A stretch of DNA of 64,000 bases from Bradyrhizobium semiaridum (GTDB taxonomy: Bacteria > Pseudomonadota > Alphaproteobacteria > Rhizobiales > Xanthobacteraceae). The translations under genes were made by a program, and so were the position numbers. The stretch lies in assembly GCF_020329505.1 (NCBI RefSeq), contig NZ_JAGKJJ010000021.1:1-64000 (forward strand), written 5' to 3'. This document shows, one piece after another, positions 34,159 to 44,339 of this stretch. Each line of letters starts with the position of its first letter. The first letter of the stretch is position 1. The notes below the pieces were generated by a model. That model ran no database searches. It saw only the letters and a list, made by a program, of their open reading frames with translations, and was not told the DNA's origin.

Positions 34159-34205
34159 AATACCTCGGCCATATGACGCGCGGTGACCGGGAATTGGGGG
34201 ACGGC

Positions 34206-36041
34206 ATGCCTCGCAAGACGATCGTTATCATTGGGCTGTTGCTTGTTGGCGGCCTGCTTTACCTCAAGGACGATCTCGAGACGCTGGCGAGCAGCTTCCA
34301 TGTCAAGGCCGTCGCCTACCAACCGGCGGCCAAGACCGTGTGGCTCGACCAGAGCGTCAGCGCCGAGCGGCTGCGCTGGTTCTACCACGCCGACCAGGGC
34401 ACCCGAACGTTCGGCATTCCCCATGAATGGTTCATGGTGCTGGAGCAGCCGACGGTCTGGCCGCCGTTTAGCGCCGCGCCGCGGCTGTCCGACACCAATT
34501 ATCTCGGCCGCTTCGGCTTCATTCCCGATACCGTGATCCCGGGCAAGCCCGATCCGCTGCCGATCGGCTTTGCGCAGGGCGGTCCGATGGCGGATGCCAA
34601 CGGCGCGCCGTTCCGCAACCCTCGCACCAAGGCCGACATGACCGGCATCGGATTGACCTGCGCCGCCTGCCACACCGGCAGCTTCAATTATCGCGGCACC
34701 GAGATCGTGATCGACGGCGGGCCGGCCAACACCAATCTGTTCGAATTCCAGAAGAGCGTCGGCCTGTCGCTGCTGCTGACCCGGTTCTGGCCGGGCCGCT
34801 TCTCGCGCTTTGCCGAGGAGATCCTCGGCAAGGACGCCAGCCTCGACGAGCGCATGGCGCTGCGTGGCCAGCTCGATCTGGTGCTGAAGCAATACGCCAA
34901 TATCAACGCATTGGAGACCAAGGTTGCCGCCAACAGCGTCGAGGAAGGCTACGCCCGGCTCGACGCGCTGAACCGGATCGGCAACCAGGTGTTCTCGATC
35001 AACCTGAACAATCCCAACAACTACGCCTCGCACTCCGCGCCGGTGCATTTCCCGCGGATCTGGAACGCGCCGTGGTTCAGCTGGGTACAATACGACGGCT
35101 CGATCATGCAGCCGATGGTGCGCAACGCCGGCGAGGCGCTCGGCGTCAGCGCCGAGCTCAATCTGCTCGACGAGTCCGCCGGCCTGTTCAAATCGAGCGC
35201 GCGGATCGACGTGCTGCACGAGATGGAGCGGATGATCGCCGGCGAGCCGCCGAGCGAGGACAAGGGTTTTGGCGGGCTGAGTTCGCCGAAATGGCCGGAG
35301 AACATCCTGCCGCCGATCAACATGGACCTCGCGAAGAAGGGCGGCGAGCTCTACAAGACGCACTGCCAAGAGTGCCATGGCCCGGCGATCGACAGCAAGG
35401 CGCTGCCCGCGAGCGAGGCCTATGCGCTGTTCAAGGACAAGAAGCGCTGGATCAAGAACGAGGCCGGCCAGCCGCTGCTCGACGTCGAGCTGATCCCGAT
35501 CAGCCATATCGGCACCGACAGCGCGCAGGCCGAGGGCCTTGCCAACCGCACGGTGGAGACGCCGGCCAATCTGAAGATCAAGGACGGCGCGTTCGGACCG
35601 GCGCTGGGTGAGCTAGTCGAGAAGACCGTCAACTATTGGTACGACCAGAACAAGATTCCGCCCGAGGATCGCAAGCGCTTCGACGGCTATATGCCGAACA
35701 AGATCCAGGCGCCGCTCGCCTACAAGGTGCGGCCGCTCAACGGCATCTGGGCGACGCCGCCCTACCTGCACAACGGCGCGGTGCCGACCATCTACGCGCT
35801 GCTGTCGCCAGTGAAGGACCGGCCGAAGACGTTCTATCTCGGCAACCGGGAGTATGACGCCAAGGATCTCGGCTATGTCTGGCGGGACAACATCAAGAAC
35901 AGCTTCCTGCTCGACACCTCCAAGCGCGGCAACTCCAATTCTGGTCATGAGTTCTCGAACGAGAAGCGCCGCGGCGTGATCGGGCCGGAGTTGAAGGAAG
36001 ACGAGCGGCGCGCCTTGATCGAGTTCATCAAGACGCTGTAG
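34206..36041 (+). CDS. Large di-haem cytochrome c (di-haem peroxidase / RoxA-like family)
   Basis: A 611-residue exported cytochrome. An N-terminal hydrophobic anchor (TIVIIGLLLVGGLLYL) holds it in the periplasm. Two covalent haem sites are seen: CAACH at 152-156 and CQECH at 387-391. The protein continues with NGIWATPPYLHNGAVPTIY, the block typical of the di-haem peroxidase / rubber-oxygenase superfamily. At 611 residues it is much longer than CcpA peroxidases (about 340) and closer to RoxA-type proteins. I prefer ATG 34206, which follows GGGGGA; an in-frame ATG at 34173 is possible. Redox partner and substrate are unknown. It stands alone with a repeat downstream. Confidence 0.82.
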   Translation: MPRKTIVIIGLLLVGGLLYLKDDLETLASSFHVKAVAYQPAAKTVWLDQSVSAERLRWFYHADQGTRTFGIPHEWFMVLEQPTVWPPFSAAPRLSDTNYLGRFGFIPDTVIPGKPDPLPIGFAQGGPMADANGAPFRNPRTKADMTGIGLTCAACHTGSFNYRGTEIVIDGGPANTNLFEFQKSVGLSLLLTRFWPGRFSRFAEEILGKDASLDERMALRGQLDLVLKQYANINALETKVAANSVEEGYARLDALNRIGNQVFSINLNNPNNYASHSAPVHFPRIWNAPWFSWVQYDGSIMQPMVRNAGEALGVSAELNLLDESAGLFKSSARIDVLHEMERMIAGEPPSEDKGFGGLSSPKWPENILPPINMDLAKKGGELYKTHCQECHGPAIDSKALPASEAYALFKDKKRWIKNEAGQPLLDVELIPISHIGTDSAQAEGLANRTVETPANLKIKDGAFGPALGELVEKTVNYWYDQNKIPPEDRKRFDGYMPNKIQAPLAYKVRPLNGIWATPPYLHNGAVPTIYALLSPVKDRPKTFYLGNREYDAKDLGYVWRDNIKNSFLLDTSKRGNSNSGHEFSNEKRRGVIGPELKEDERRALIEFIKTL

Positions 36042-36070
36042 CGCGTCGCACACGCGCCGCAGAGCCGCTG

Positions 36071-36193
36071 CACCTCTCCCGCTTGCGGGGAAAGTCGCAT
36101 CGCATCGAAGATGTGATGCGGGTGGGGCTCTCTCCACAGTGCGATTCGTGGAGAGAGCCCCCACCCCAACCCTCCCCCGCAAGCGGGAGAGGG
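36071..36193. repeat. Intergenic palindromic repeat, CCTCTCCCC family (copy 4)
   Basis: Left arm ACCTCTCCCGCTTGCGGGGA, right arm CCTCCCCCGCAAGCGGGAGA. Between them, GGGCTCTCTCCACAGTGCGA pairs with TTCGTGGAGAGAGCCC. It separates the convergent cytochrome c and aspartase genes. Confidence 0.75.
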
Positions 36194-36230
36194 AGCCCAG
36201 TTTCTGTGCGGATGTTAGCAGTACATCGCC

Positions 36231-37769
<1,539 letters not shown>

Positions 37770-38122
37770 CGCTGCACTCCGTTACCTGCTGCAGAGGACT
37801 CTGCGGTGTCCGACATGATGCCTCCGGCCGTGGGCCAAAGCCAATGCCGCCCGTAGCCCCGTCGCGCCGTTTTGCGTGGATTGTCGGAGCGAACACTGCG
37901 GCGAGATGGTTGCCGCGGCGGACATTCGCAGGTGCGAAGCGCGGGTGCGCTGGCGCCGCCATGGCCGGCGCGGCCTCGCTCCCCTCTGGTGGACGCCGGC
38001 TAAGCAATTGTTTCTAAACATTTCTCGAACCACGCACGCGTTTGTGACGACCTGACGCGCCGGCGATCCGTTAACAGCAGGAGAAGCGCTGACGCCCCGG
38101 GCGGCAACAAGAACAGAACATC
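37770..38122. other. Divergent promoter region between aspA and an unknown gene
   Basis: These 353 bases show no gene. They hold the aspA promoter on the minus strand and the leader of the gene at 38123. The segment at 37995-38040 (GCTAAGCAATTGTTTCTAAA) is A/T-rich and the most promoter-like part. No clear repeat element is present. Confidence 0.4.
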
Positions 38123-38833
38123 GTGCTCAAGACTGCTGACGCCTTGACCCTCACATTCCGCTGTCCGGCGGAGCTCGAAGGCAAGATCCCGCCGCCGGTG
38201 CCGGCGAGCCTGGGCCTGCCCGGCTGGCTCAAGACGATGCCGACACAGGCGTTCAATGCGGTCAACATGCGCGACGAGGATACCGTTAAGCGCTGCCCGC
38301 CTTTCGTCGATGCCATGACGTCGGGCTTCCTGCTGCCGCTGATCTGCGACCTCAAGGTCGAGAACGGCGCGATCACTTGGGAAAACGACCTTCCCACCGG
38401 CGAGCTCGACTTCCCACGCTCGCCGATCGGCTTCCATGACGGCAGCCAGGTGACGGGCACGCCGCTGTTCGAGGCCGACCGCTTCGTGATCAAGTTTCAC
38501 AATCTGTGGAGCATCGAGGCGCCGGCCGGCTATTCGCTGTTCTTCACGCATCCGGTCAATCGCTTCGACCTGCCATTCACCACGCTGAGCGGCCTCGTCG
38601 ATTGCGACCTGTTCCACGACAGCTGGATCCATTTCCCCGCACGCTGGTACGACACGCGCTTCAACGGCGTGCTGCCGAAGGGCACGCCGGTCGCCCAATG
38701 CATCCCGGTGAAGCGCGACAACTGGGTCGCCCGCACCGCGGCGATGTCGCCGCAGGAGACGCAGCGCGTGCAGGCGCTGACGAAGAAGATCAGTCGCGAG
38801 CCCGGACTGTACCGGCGGCAATTCCGGACGTAG
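38123..38833 (+). CDS. Conserved protein of unknown function
   Basis: A 236-residue soluble protein that I cannot assign. Visible features: a compact N-terminal beta part (ALTLTFRCPAELEGKIPPPV), a motif TVKRCPPFVDAMTSGFLLPL, then strands rich in W, F and H (EADRFVIKFHNLWSIEAPAG, YSLFFTHPVNRFDLPF) and LVDCDLFHDSWIHFPARWYD. No signal peptide or membrane span is seen. The 'KxCPPFxDAMTSGFLLPL' and 'PxGYSLFFTHP' blocks resemble small proteins also found in tailed phages and many proteobacteria. The start is GTG 38123, with only a weak ribosome binding site. It is a single gene facing a repeat. Confidence 0.7.
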   Translation: MLKTADALTLTFRCPAELEGKIPPPVPASLGLPGWLKTMPTQAFNAVNMRDEDTVKRCPPFVDAMTSGFLLPLICDLKVENGAITWENDLPTGELDFPRSPIGFHDGSQVTGTPLFEADRFVIKFHNLWSIEAPAGYSLFFTHPVNRFDLPFTTLSGLVDCDLFHDSWIHFPARWYDTRFNGVLPKGTPVAQCIPVKRDNWVARTAAMSPQETQRVQALTKKISREPGLYRRQFRT

Positions 38834-38873
38834 GCGCGGGCGTCGGCGGGATGACAGCGAGTGTGGTGCGCGA

Positions 38874-38981
38874 CCGTCATTCCGGGACGCGCATAGCGCG
38901 AGCCCGGAATCCATCAGGCCGCATGCATAGCGGATAAATGGATTCCGGGCTCGCGCCAAGTGGCGCGCCCCGGAATGACGG
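38874..38981. repeat. Intergenic palindromic repeat, CCGTCATTCCGGG family
   Basis: Arms CCGTCATTCCGGGACGCGCA and TGGCGCGCCCCGGAATGACG, with inner AGCCCGGAATCCAT pairing with ATGGATTCCGGGCT. Single copy in this window, between convergent genes. Confidence 0.8.
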
Positions 38982-39035
38982 AGACGGTCCTTAGGCTTTG
39001 CCCATCCTGCGGTTTTGGTAAGAGCTACGGCGCCC

Positions 39036-39884
39036 CTAACCCGGCTCGCTCAGGAACTTCGCCATTGCGCTTGGGCGGAAGAAGAAGCGGCCGTGCGAGG
39101 ACTGCGCCAGCGCGTAGGTGGCGCGGCCGATCAGCTGCGACTGGCCGCGCATCGCCTGGCGCAGATTGGCCTCGCCGGCCTCGCGCTCGCCCATCTCCAG
39201 GAGGCACGCGGCAAAGTCGGCGCGGGTCGCGGCATCGCCGGGGCGCAGCGCCAGCACGCGGCGATAGAGATCGGCGGCGGCAGCGTAGTCGCCGTCGAGC
39301 AGCAGCGCGCGCGCCAGCGCCGTCAGGATGTCGAGATGATCCGGCGCCGCCGCACGCGCCATTTCGAGGATCGCCCGCGCTGGGCCGCGCTCGCCGCGAT
39401 GGAGCAGGAGCCGCGCGAGATCGAGCTGCAGTTCGACCGCGTTGGGCGCGAAGCCAAGTGCGCTCTCGATCACGGCGATCGCCTCGTCGCCGTGGCCGGC
39501 TTTCGACAACTGGCCGGCGAGTTCCTGAAACGCCGGCAGGAACGGCGGACGCCGCGCCGTGGTCCGGCGCAACAGCTCGATCGCCTCGCTGCCGCGCCCC
39601 GCCCCACCCAGCGCGGCGCCGAGCAAGGTCTCGAGACCCGAATCCTCGGCGCGCCGCGCGACCCGCTCCAGCGGCGCGACCGCTTCCGCCGCACGGTTCT
39701 GCGCCAGCAGCGCCCGCGCCAGAATCGATGCCGCGGCAACATCGGTGCGACTCGCCTTCAACACCTCGGCCGCGAGGCGCTCCGCCTCGGCAAGCTGCCC
39801 CATCTGCAGCGCGAGCGCAGCGCGCTGCAGGGCTGGCGACGGAGACTGAGCACGGGTTGCGGTGGGTGGAGGTGGTTTGGGCAT
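39036..39884 (-). CDS. Tetratricopeptide-repeat protein
   Basis: A 282-residue alpha-helical protein built of about six TPR units of 34 residues. Typical TPR positions (W/L, G/A, Y/L, A and P) are seen in LQRAALALQMGQLAEAERLA, LLGAALGGAGRGSEAIELLR, LDLARLLLHRGERGPARAIL and ALARALLLDGDYAAAADLYR. No signal peptide is seen, so it is probably a cytosolic scaffold or chaperone for an unknown partner. The C terminus (SHGRFFFRPSAMAKFLSEPG) is not repeat-like. Neighbours do not suggest a partner. Confidence 0.82.
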   Translation of the reverse strand: MPKPPPPTATRAQSPSPALQRAALALQMGQLAEAERLAAEVLKASRTDVAAASILARALLAQNRAAEAVAPLERVARRAEDSGLETLLGAALGGAGRGSEAIELLRRTTARRPPFLPAFQELAGQLSKAGHGDEAIAVIESALGFAPNAVELQLDLARLLLHRGERGPARAILEMARAAAPDHLDILTALARALLLDGDYAAAADLYRRVLALRPGDAATRADFAACLLEMGEREAGEANLRQAMRGQSQLIGRATYALAQSSHGRFFFRPSAMAKFLSEPG

Positions 39885-39982
39885 GCGCGCGCGACGATGG
39901 TTGTCCAGCCTTTATCACCGCCACGGCGCGAGCCGTCCAACAACAGTCGCGTGATGAGGCGGCGGGCGGATCGCCGCGGCCA

Positions 39983-40642
39983 TCAGTAGAGCGTCGCCCG
40001 CACCGTCTCCTCGCGGGTGTGGTCGCGTTCGCGATAGCCCTGATCCTTGCTGAGATCGGCCAGGATCGTCCCGTTGCTCGGCAGGGCCGAACGCTGCAGG
40101 AACCGGTCCGGATTCCAGAGGTCGGCGCGGACGGCTGCACGCGGACACTGGAAATAGACGGTCTCGACGTCGACGATCACCACCGAGCGCGGCGGCTTGT
40201 CGCCCATCGCAAACCTTGCCAGTAGCGTGGGCTCGATCGAAATCGTCGCTTTGCCGTTTACGCGCAGGGACTCGGCGATGCCGGGCACCAGGAACAGCAG
40301 GGCGATGCGCGGATCGGCAACGAGATTGTGCAGTGTGTCGACCCGGTTGTTGCCGCGCCGGTCGGGAATCAACAGCGTATGCTCGTCCTCGACGACGACA
40401 AAACCTGCCGGATCGCCGCGCGGCGACGCGTCGAGGCCGCCGGCCCCGCTGGTCGCCAGGATGACGTAGCTCGACGCTTCGATGAAGGCGCGATAGTGCG
40501 GATGAACGTGATCGACTTCCTTGACCAGCGAGGCCGGGCTGCCATGGCCATACAGCGCAACCAGCCCGGCTTCGTCGCGGATGAAATAGCTCGGGTCCAT
40601 GATCGGCTCCCACGCATCGAAGGACTGGCCGGAGGCTGCCAT
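39983..40642 (-). CDS. Pyridoxamine-phosphate-oxidase-like FMN protein (MSMEG_1061-type)
   Basis: A 219-residue split-barrel flavoprotein. Key blocks are FVVVEDEHTLLIPDRRGNNR, DTLHNLVADPRIALLFLVPG and RVNGKATISIEPTLL, the FMN-contacting pattern of the MSMEG_1061 subfamily. The end RDHTREETVRATLY is also typical. It is not PdxH, as the pyridoxamine-phosphate-specific C terminus is missing. Members use F420 or FMN to reduce small molecules or bind haem; the role here is unknown. It is divergent from the truncated LysR gene, which may once have regulated it. Confidence 0.8.
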   Translation of the reverse strand: MAASGQSFDAWEPIMDPSYFIRDEAGLVALYGHGSPASLVKEVDHVHPHYRAFIEASSYVILATSGAGGLDASPRGDPAGFVVVEDEHTLLIPDRRGNNRVDTLHNLVADPRIALLFLVPGIAESLRVNGKATISIEPTLLARFAMGDKPPRSVVIVDVETVYFQCPRAAVRADLWNPDRFLQRSALPSNGTILADLSKDQGYRERDHTREETVRATLY

Positions 40643-40737
40643 GCGGCGCGCGCAGCGACAAATACATAAGTGCGCTGGCCGCCAGATGCCCTTCCTCTGG
40701 GTCGCCTTGCCGCAGCGCCAGCAATGACCGATAGACA

Positions 40738-41610
40738 GCCTCGCGGCAGCTCCGCATTGCGCAGCCCTCGCTCAGCCAACACGTCATCGCGCTCGAGAAC
40801 GAGCTCGGCGTCAAGCTGCTGGAGCGCGAAGCGCGCGGCATCAGGCTCACGACGCCGGGCAGCACATTCCTGGAACACGCCCTGACGGTGCTGCGCGACC
40901 TGGAGCGTGCCCGCGAAGCGGTCACCGCTTCCGGCACCGGCATCGTCGGACGGGTCGCGATCGGATTGCCGACCACGGTGACGCCGGTGCTGGCGACGCC
41001 GCTGCTGCAGGCCGCGTTCGCGTCGCTGCCTGATGTGACGATCCATCTCGTCGAAAGCCATTCCGGTTTCCTGCGCGAATGGCTCGATACGTTCCGCCTC
41101 GATGTCGCGGTGCTGTTCAACATCACCGAGGCGCAGGGGCTCGAATTGACGCCCTTGATCGCCGAGCAACTGTACCTCGTCAGCCGCAGCACGGCGACGC
41201 GGGGCCGGCCGATCACCTTACGGGAGATCGGCAAGCTCGACCTCATCATGTCGAGCAGACCGCACGACCTCCGCAAGACCCTCGACAGCGCGATGATGCT
41301 CGCCTCGGGACATCAGCTGCGCATCAAGGCCGAGATCGACTCGCTCGCCACGATCAAGCAGATGGTCGCGGCGGGTCTCGGGCAAACCATCCTGCCGTTG
41401 TCCGCGGCGCGCAGCGAATTGGCGGCCGGCAAGCTCGCGGCCCGTCGCATCATCCGCCCCGTCATCGAGCGCCACGCCGCCATCGCGTGCGTCTCGCGCC
41501 GTCCCAGGACGCGAGCGCAGCAGGCGGTGGCGAGTTTGATCCTGGAGATCGCAAACCGCCTGATCGCCAGCGGCGACTGGACCGGACGGCGGCTGCACAA
41601 GCTCAAGTGA
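40738..41610 (+). pseudogene. LysR family regulator lacking its start and half of its DNA-binding domain
   Basis: The frame is open from just after a TAG (40735-40737) and immediately reads RQLRIAQPSLSQHVIALENE then LGVKLLEREARGIRLTTPGS. This is the second half of a LysR winged helix. The usual first 20-30 residues, with the start codon and helices 1-2, are missing and no start codon precedes RQLR in frame. The rest is an intact CbbR/CynR-like effector domain to 41610. The first usable start, GTG 40888, would give only the effector domain (240 residues). I infer an N-terminal deletion that left a gene unable to make a DNA-binding regulator. Confidence 0.75.
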
Positions 41611-41640
41611 AGGGGACCGGCCAGCAGGGCGATTGAGGAG

Positions 41641-41717
41641 TGGCGATCCCGGGAAGACTCGAACTTCCGACCTACGGTTTAGGAAACCGTCGCTCTATCC
41701 GGCTGAGCTACGGGACC
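41641..41717 (-). tRNA. tRNA-Arg (anticodon CCT)
   Basis: Read on the minus strand from 41717, the sequence folds as a tRNA. The acceptor GGTCCCG pairs with CGGGATC (one G-T pair), the D arm starts TAGCTCAG, the anticodon arm is ACGGT-TTCCTAA-ACCGT with CCT at 34-36, and the T arm is GGAAG-TTCGAGT-CTTCC. The CCA end is encoded (TGG at 41641-41643 on the plus strand). It should read AGG codons. No integrase or attachment-site repeat is seen beside it. Confidence 0.95.
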
Positions 41718-41843
41718 GCGAACCCGCAAGCAAGCGGGCGTGGGCAATCCCATAGCAGAGACGCCGCCTGATCGCCAGCCCGCGCGATGGACTGGAAATG
41801 CGAAGTTGCGCGATGACGCGCCGCCTCGGGGCGGTGCAATAAA

Positions 41844-42638
41844 TTATGACGACTTCGGAGCCTGATGGCCGATGGCGGCATTGCGGCGGTAGATCTCCAG
41901 CAGGCCGCGAATGGTCAGATCGGGATCGAAATGATCGATTGCGGTGGTGGCGCCGCGGAACAGCGAGGTGACGCCGCCGGTGGCGACCACGGCCATCCCT
42001 TCGTTCCGCTCGGCCTTGATCCGCGCGATCATGCCCTCGATCATCGCGACGTGGCCCCAGAACACCCCCGATTGCATCGCGCTGACCGTGTCGTCGCCGA
42101 CCACGCGGCGCGGCCGTTGCAGGGCGACCCGGGGCAGCTTCGCGGCGGCGGCGTGCAGCGCCTCCATCGAGAGGTGGACGCCGGGCGCGATGATGCCGCC
42201 CTCGAAGGCGCCGTCCCGGCCGATCACATCGAGCGTGATCGCGGTGCCGCTGTCGACGATGATCAGCGGCGGCGCATATAGCGCGCGGGCGCCGAGCGCG
42301 TTGACCAATCGGTCCGCTCCGACCTCCGACGGCTTCAGCGTCCGCACCTCGATGCCGAGCTCGATGTTCTCGCCGACGATCAGCGGTTCGACGCCGAGGT
42401 AACGGCGCGACAGGTTGCGCAGATTGAAGATCGATTGCGGCACGACGCTCGAGATCACGCAGGCATCGAGCCCGGCGACGTCGAGCTTCTGCATCGCCAT
42501 CAGATGCGACAGCCAGACGATGTATTCGTCCGCGGTACGGGTCGGCTCGGTGGCGGAACGCCATTGCGCCACCCAGTTCGCGCCGTCGTGAACCGCGAAG
42601 ACGCTATTGGTGTTGCCCTGCTCGATCGCCAGCAGCAT
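41844..42638 (-). CDS. coaX: Type III pantothenate kinase
   Basis: A 264-residue ASKHA-fold kinase for the first step of CoA synthesis. Motifs: MLLAIEQGNTNSVFAVHDG, the phosphate loop with Glu where many CoaX have Asp; EVGADRLVNALGARALY; PLIIVDSGTAITLDVIGRDG; and FEGGIIAPGVHLSMEAL. ATG 42638 is chosen because the family N terminus starts here and GGGGGCGAA precedes it; two in-frame upstream ATGs would add residues not seen in the family. In related genomes coaX lies in the nuo-birA-coaX-rnj region, but no such genes flank it here. Confidence 0.92.
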   Translation of the reverse strand: MLLAIEQGNTNSVFAVHDGANWVAQWRSATEPTRTADEYIVWLSHLMAMQKLDVAGLDACVISSVVPQSIFNLRNLSRRYLGVEPLIVGENIELGIEVRTLKPSEVGADRLVNALGARALYAPPLIIVDSGTAITLDVIGRDGAFEGGIIAPGVHLSMEALHAAAAKLPRVALQRPRRVVGDDTVSAMQSGVFWGHVAMIEGMIARIKAERNEGMAVVATGGVTSLFRGATTAIDHFDPDLTIRGLLEIYRRNAAIGHQAPKSS

Positions 42639-42753
42639 CGGTTCGCCCCCTGTGATGCGCGCGCGGATCGCCAGCCATAGCAGAGGCATTGCCCGGTCGC
42701 CAGTTCGCACCGAGGCGGGTGCACGATGCCGCGCGGCGTCGACAGGCCGTTCG

Positions 42754-44262
42754 TTACGCGACCTGCCGCGCCGGCGCCGCTGACGGCCCGGCTGCGGCCG
42801 CGGTCTTGCCGGCGGGTCGGAATTCGAGCGCCTCGTCGGCCAGCGAACCGTAGCGCAGGGTCATCAGATCGAGCGCGTAGTTCTGGTAGAGCCGCCACGG
42901 CCGGCGCGAGCCCTGCTTGGGGAATTTGTCGACGGCGCGCTGGATGTAGCCGGAGGAGAAGTCCACCCAGGGCATCTCGGTGACGCTGGGGTCATTGCGC
43001 CGCGGCGTCACCTGCGCGTAGCCGCTGGCCTTCATGTAGTTGAGCAGGCGGCAGACATATTCGCAGGACAGGTCGCATTTCAGCGTCCAGGACGCGTTGG
43101 TGTAGCCGAAGGCGGCGGCGAGGTTGGGCACGCCGCTGCACATCAGCCCCTTGTAGTTCATCGATTTCGACAGATCGACGGGCACCCCGTCGACCTTGAA
43201 GGCAAGCCCGCCGAGCACCTGCAGATCGAGCCCGGTCGCGGTCACCACGATATCGGCGTCGAGCGTCTTGCCGGATTTGAGCTTGATGCCACGAGGCGTG
43301 AACGTCTCGATGTGGTCGGTGACGACGGACGATTTGCCGCTGCGCAGCGACTGGAACAGATCGCCGTTCGGCACCAGGCAGAGCCGCTGGTCCCACGGGT
43401 TGTAGCGTGGCGTAAAATGGGTGGCGATGTCGTAGTCCGGACCGAGCGCGTGTCGCACGCCGCCGAGGATCAGCTGCTTGACCCGCTCGGGGCTGCGCTT
43501 GCACAGCCGATAGAAATACATGCCGAACAGCACGTTCTTCCAGCGGGTGATGCCGTAGGCGAGTTTTGCGGGCAGCCGCGCGCGCAGCCAGTCGGCGATC
43601 TTGTCCTTGTCGGGACGCGCGACGACATAGGTCGGCGAACGCTGCAGCATCGTGACGTGACCGGCGGCCTTGGCCATTTCCGGCACCAGCGTCACCGCGG
43701 TCGCGCCGGAGCCGATCACCACCACCTTCTTGCCGGCATAATCGATGTCGTCGGTCCATTTCTGCGGATGGACGACGCGGCCGGCGAAATCGGCGATGCC
43801 GGGGAAGTCGGGCGTATAGCCGTGCTCGTATTTGTAGTAGCCGCTGCACATGAACAGGAAGTTGCAGGTCAGGCGCTCGACGGTCTTTTCCTGGCCGCGC
43901 TCGACCTCGACCGTCCAGCGCGCCTCGGCCGACGACCAGTCGGCACTGACGACGCGATGGTTGAAGCGGATCTTCTTGTCGATGCCGTAGAGCGCCGCGG
44001 TCTCGCGCACGTAATTCAGGATCGACGGGCCGTCGGCGATCGCTTTCGGCTCGGTCCACGGCCGGAACGAATAGCCGAGCGTGTACATGTCGGAGTCGGA
44101 GCGGATGCCGGGATAGCGGAACAGGTCCCAAGTGCCGCCGATGCAGTCGCGTCCTTCGAGGATCGCGTAGCTACGGTCCGGACAGTTGGTCTGCAGATGA
44201 TAGCCGGCGCCGATGCCGGAGAGGCCCGCACCCACGATCAGCACGTCGAAATGACTGGACAC
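42754..44262 (-). CDS. Flavin-containing monooxygenase (Baeyer-Villiger type)
   Basis: A 502-residue FAD and NADPH enzyme of the class B monooxygenases. FAD motif: LIVGAGLSGIGAGYHLQ. The Baeyer-Villiger fingerprint region reads FAGRVVHPQKWTDDIDYAGK, with F-x-G-x3-H-x3-W. The NADPH motif is VVVIGSGATAVTLVPEMAKA, and DIVVTATGLDLQVLGGLAFK is the C-terminal ATG motif. It would insert oxygen beside a ketone or oxidise N/S centres. It is divergent from a TetR gene across a palindromic operator (44289-44320), so its expression is probably induced by the substrate through that regulator. Confidence 0.88.
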   Translation of the reverse strand: MSSHFDVLIVGAGLSGIGAGYHLQTNCPDRSYAILEGRDCIGGTWDLFRYPGIRSDSDMYTLGYSFRPWTEPKAIADGPSILNYVRETAALYGIDKKIRFNHRVVSADWSSAEARWTVEVERGQEKTVERLTCNFLFMCSGYYKYEHGYTPDFPGIADFAGRVVHPQKWTDDIDYAGKKVVVIGSGATAVTLVPEMAKAAGHVTMLQRSPTYVVARPDKDKIADWLRARLPAKLAYGITRWKNVLFGMYFYRLCKRSPERVKQLILGGVRHALGPDYDIATHFTPRYNPWDQRLCLVPNGDLFQSLRSGKSSVVTDHIETFTPRGIKLKSGKTLDADIVVTATGLDLQVLGGLAFKVDGVPVDLSKSMNYKGLMCSGVPNLAAAFGYTNASWTLKCDLSCEYVCRLLNYMKASGYAQVTPRRNDPSVTEMPWVDFSSGYIQRAVDKFPKQGSRRPWRLYQNYALDLMTLRYGSLADEALEFRPAGKTAAAAGPSAAPARQVA

Positions 44263-44279
44263 GGCTGCACCTCCCGTTT

Positions 44280-44320
44280 TGACAATCTATATTGTCAGAT
44301 AACTTGACATCTGACAATAT
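44280..44320. promoter_or_regulatory. Palindromic TetR-type operator between the monooxygenase and the regulator
   Basis: ATATTGTCAGAT (44289-44300) and ATCTGACAATAT (44309-44320) are perfect 12-base arms with an 8-base spacer. An overlapping pair TGACAAT (44280-44286) and ATTGTCA (44291-44297) adds a third copy of the half-site. The region lies between the divergent starts at 44262 and 44340. Confidence 0.7.
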
Positions 44321-44339
44321 GCCATGTCAATACGTATTC

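Noticed and set aside
41641..41717. Integration site of a genomic island at the tRNA-Arg gene
   Set aside because: No integrase gene, no repeated tRNA 3' end and no change in gene style nearby.
44289..44320. TetR operator being the same site as the MarR operator at 22858
   Set aside because: Both contain ATTGTCAG, but arm length, centre and spacing differ, so similarity of the half-site is probably chance.
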